Assembly: GCA_002898675.1 (NCBI GenBank)
Contig: BEHW01000100.1
Span: 1 to 7,231, forward strand
Source of the DNA: a bacterium HR20
GTDB lineage: Bacteria > Bacteroidota > Ignavibacteria > Kapaibacteriales > NICIL-2
Length of the DNA stretch: 7,231 bases
Direction of reading: 5' to 3'
Part shown: piece by piece, positions 6,926 to 7,231 of the stretch
Layout of the letters: each line of letters opens with the position of its first letter
How positions within the stretch are numbered: position 1 is the first letter of the stretch
Translations under genes and position numbers: made by a program
The notes under the pieces: generated by a model
What the model was told of the DNA's origin: nothing
The model's database searches: none
The model's input: the letters and a program-made list of their open reading frames with translations, nothing else

Positions 6926-7231
6926 TCAGAAAAGTACTTGCATGCCGAGCGCGAGGTACTCATCGCGCTGGTCATAGAACATCCCATGTATCGAGTAGCC
7001 TGCGTAGTAGTAGCCGCAGAGCGCAACGCTCGCTGTGCGCTGTGCAAGCAGATACACCCCAGCTTGAACGCTGTGCACTGGCTGCACTACGCGGTCAATC
7101 TGGACAACGCGTACATCGTAACCGGCAAACACTGGAAAGCCGATAGAGCCGCACCACTCAACCCCAAGCTGCGGAATGATGCGTCCCACCGAACGCGGTA
7201 GCTCCTTGACCTGCAGTAGGACTGTGCCCCC
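6926..7231 (-). CDS. C-terminal fragment of an outer-membrane beta-barrel-like protein, DUF1207-like (cut by window edge)
   Basis: The frame is open from the right edge to a TGA at 6928-6926, giving 101 complete codons of a protein whose start lies outside the window. A GTG at 7189 exists inside but is probably not the start, because the frame remains open through the edge with similar composition. The fragment shows alternating hydrophobic and polar strands rich in Tyr, Val and Gly (for example PQLGVEWCGSIGFPVFAGYD and VALCGYYYAGYSIHGMFYDQ) and ends in GMQVLF. A terminal Phe with alternating residues is the usual beta-signal of outer-membrane barrels. The YSIHGMFYDQRDEYLALG segment reminds me of the C-terminus of DUF1207 proteins, of unknown function; this is from memory and unverified. 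It is followed 31 bp later by ychF in the same orientation. That it is a real gene is likely; the family assignment is tentative. Confidence 0.65.
   Translation of the reverse strand, partial: GGTVLLQVKELPRSVGRIIPQLGVEWCGSIGFPVFAGYDVRVVQIDRVVQPVHSVQAGVYLLAQRTASVALCGYYYAGYSIHGMFYDQRDEYLALGMQVLF

Overview
The window looks like a chromosomal segment of a member of Bacteroidota in the broad sense (FCB group). The best evidence is a complete SusC/SusD pair, a nutrient-uptake arrangement typical of that group. Two intergenic regions also carry exact matches to the Bacteroidota -7 promoter consensus TAnnTTTG. Base composition is balanced to slightly GC-rich by eye, and strong GGAGG ribosome-binding sequences are used at least once. 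That may fit a deep-branching or thermophilic relative (Chlorobi, Kapabacteria or Rhodothermia-like) better than Bacteroides itself, but the sequence alone does not settle the lineage.

Every supported gene is on the minus strand, so the window is transcribed from right to left. In transcription order: (1) 7231-6926, the C-terminal part of an outer-membrane beta-barrel-like protein, cut by the window edge and resembling DUF1207 proteins; (2) 6894-5806, ychF, a ribosome-associated ATPase, 31 bp downstream; (3) a 157-bp gap holding the probable susC promoter and an untranslated leader; (4) 5648-2322, a SusC/RagA-type TonB-dependent transporter; (5) 2308-902, its SusD/RagB-type lipoprotein partner, 13 bp downstream; (6) a strong intrinsic terminator at 850-876; (7) a putative promoter at 785-792; (8) from 757 to the left edge, the N-terminal 252 residues of a CCA tRNA nucleotidyltransferase/poly(A) polymerase. 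The plus strand appears to contain only antisense shadow frames.

SusC and SusD should work together at the outer membrane. SusD is a surface lipoprotein lid that captures an oligomeric nutrient, and SusC is the TonB-driven barrel that imports it. No hydrolase, sigma factor, anti-sigma factor or inner-membrane transporter is visible beside them, so the substrate cannot be named. The flanking ychF and cca genes are translation and RNA-processing housekeeping functions.

I see no mobile element, CRISPR array, rRNA or tRNA gene, and no clear sign of an undescribed system. The points most worth a second look are the truncated barrel protein, the isolated SusCD pair, and the susC leader with its histidine-rich mini-ORF.
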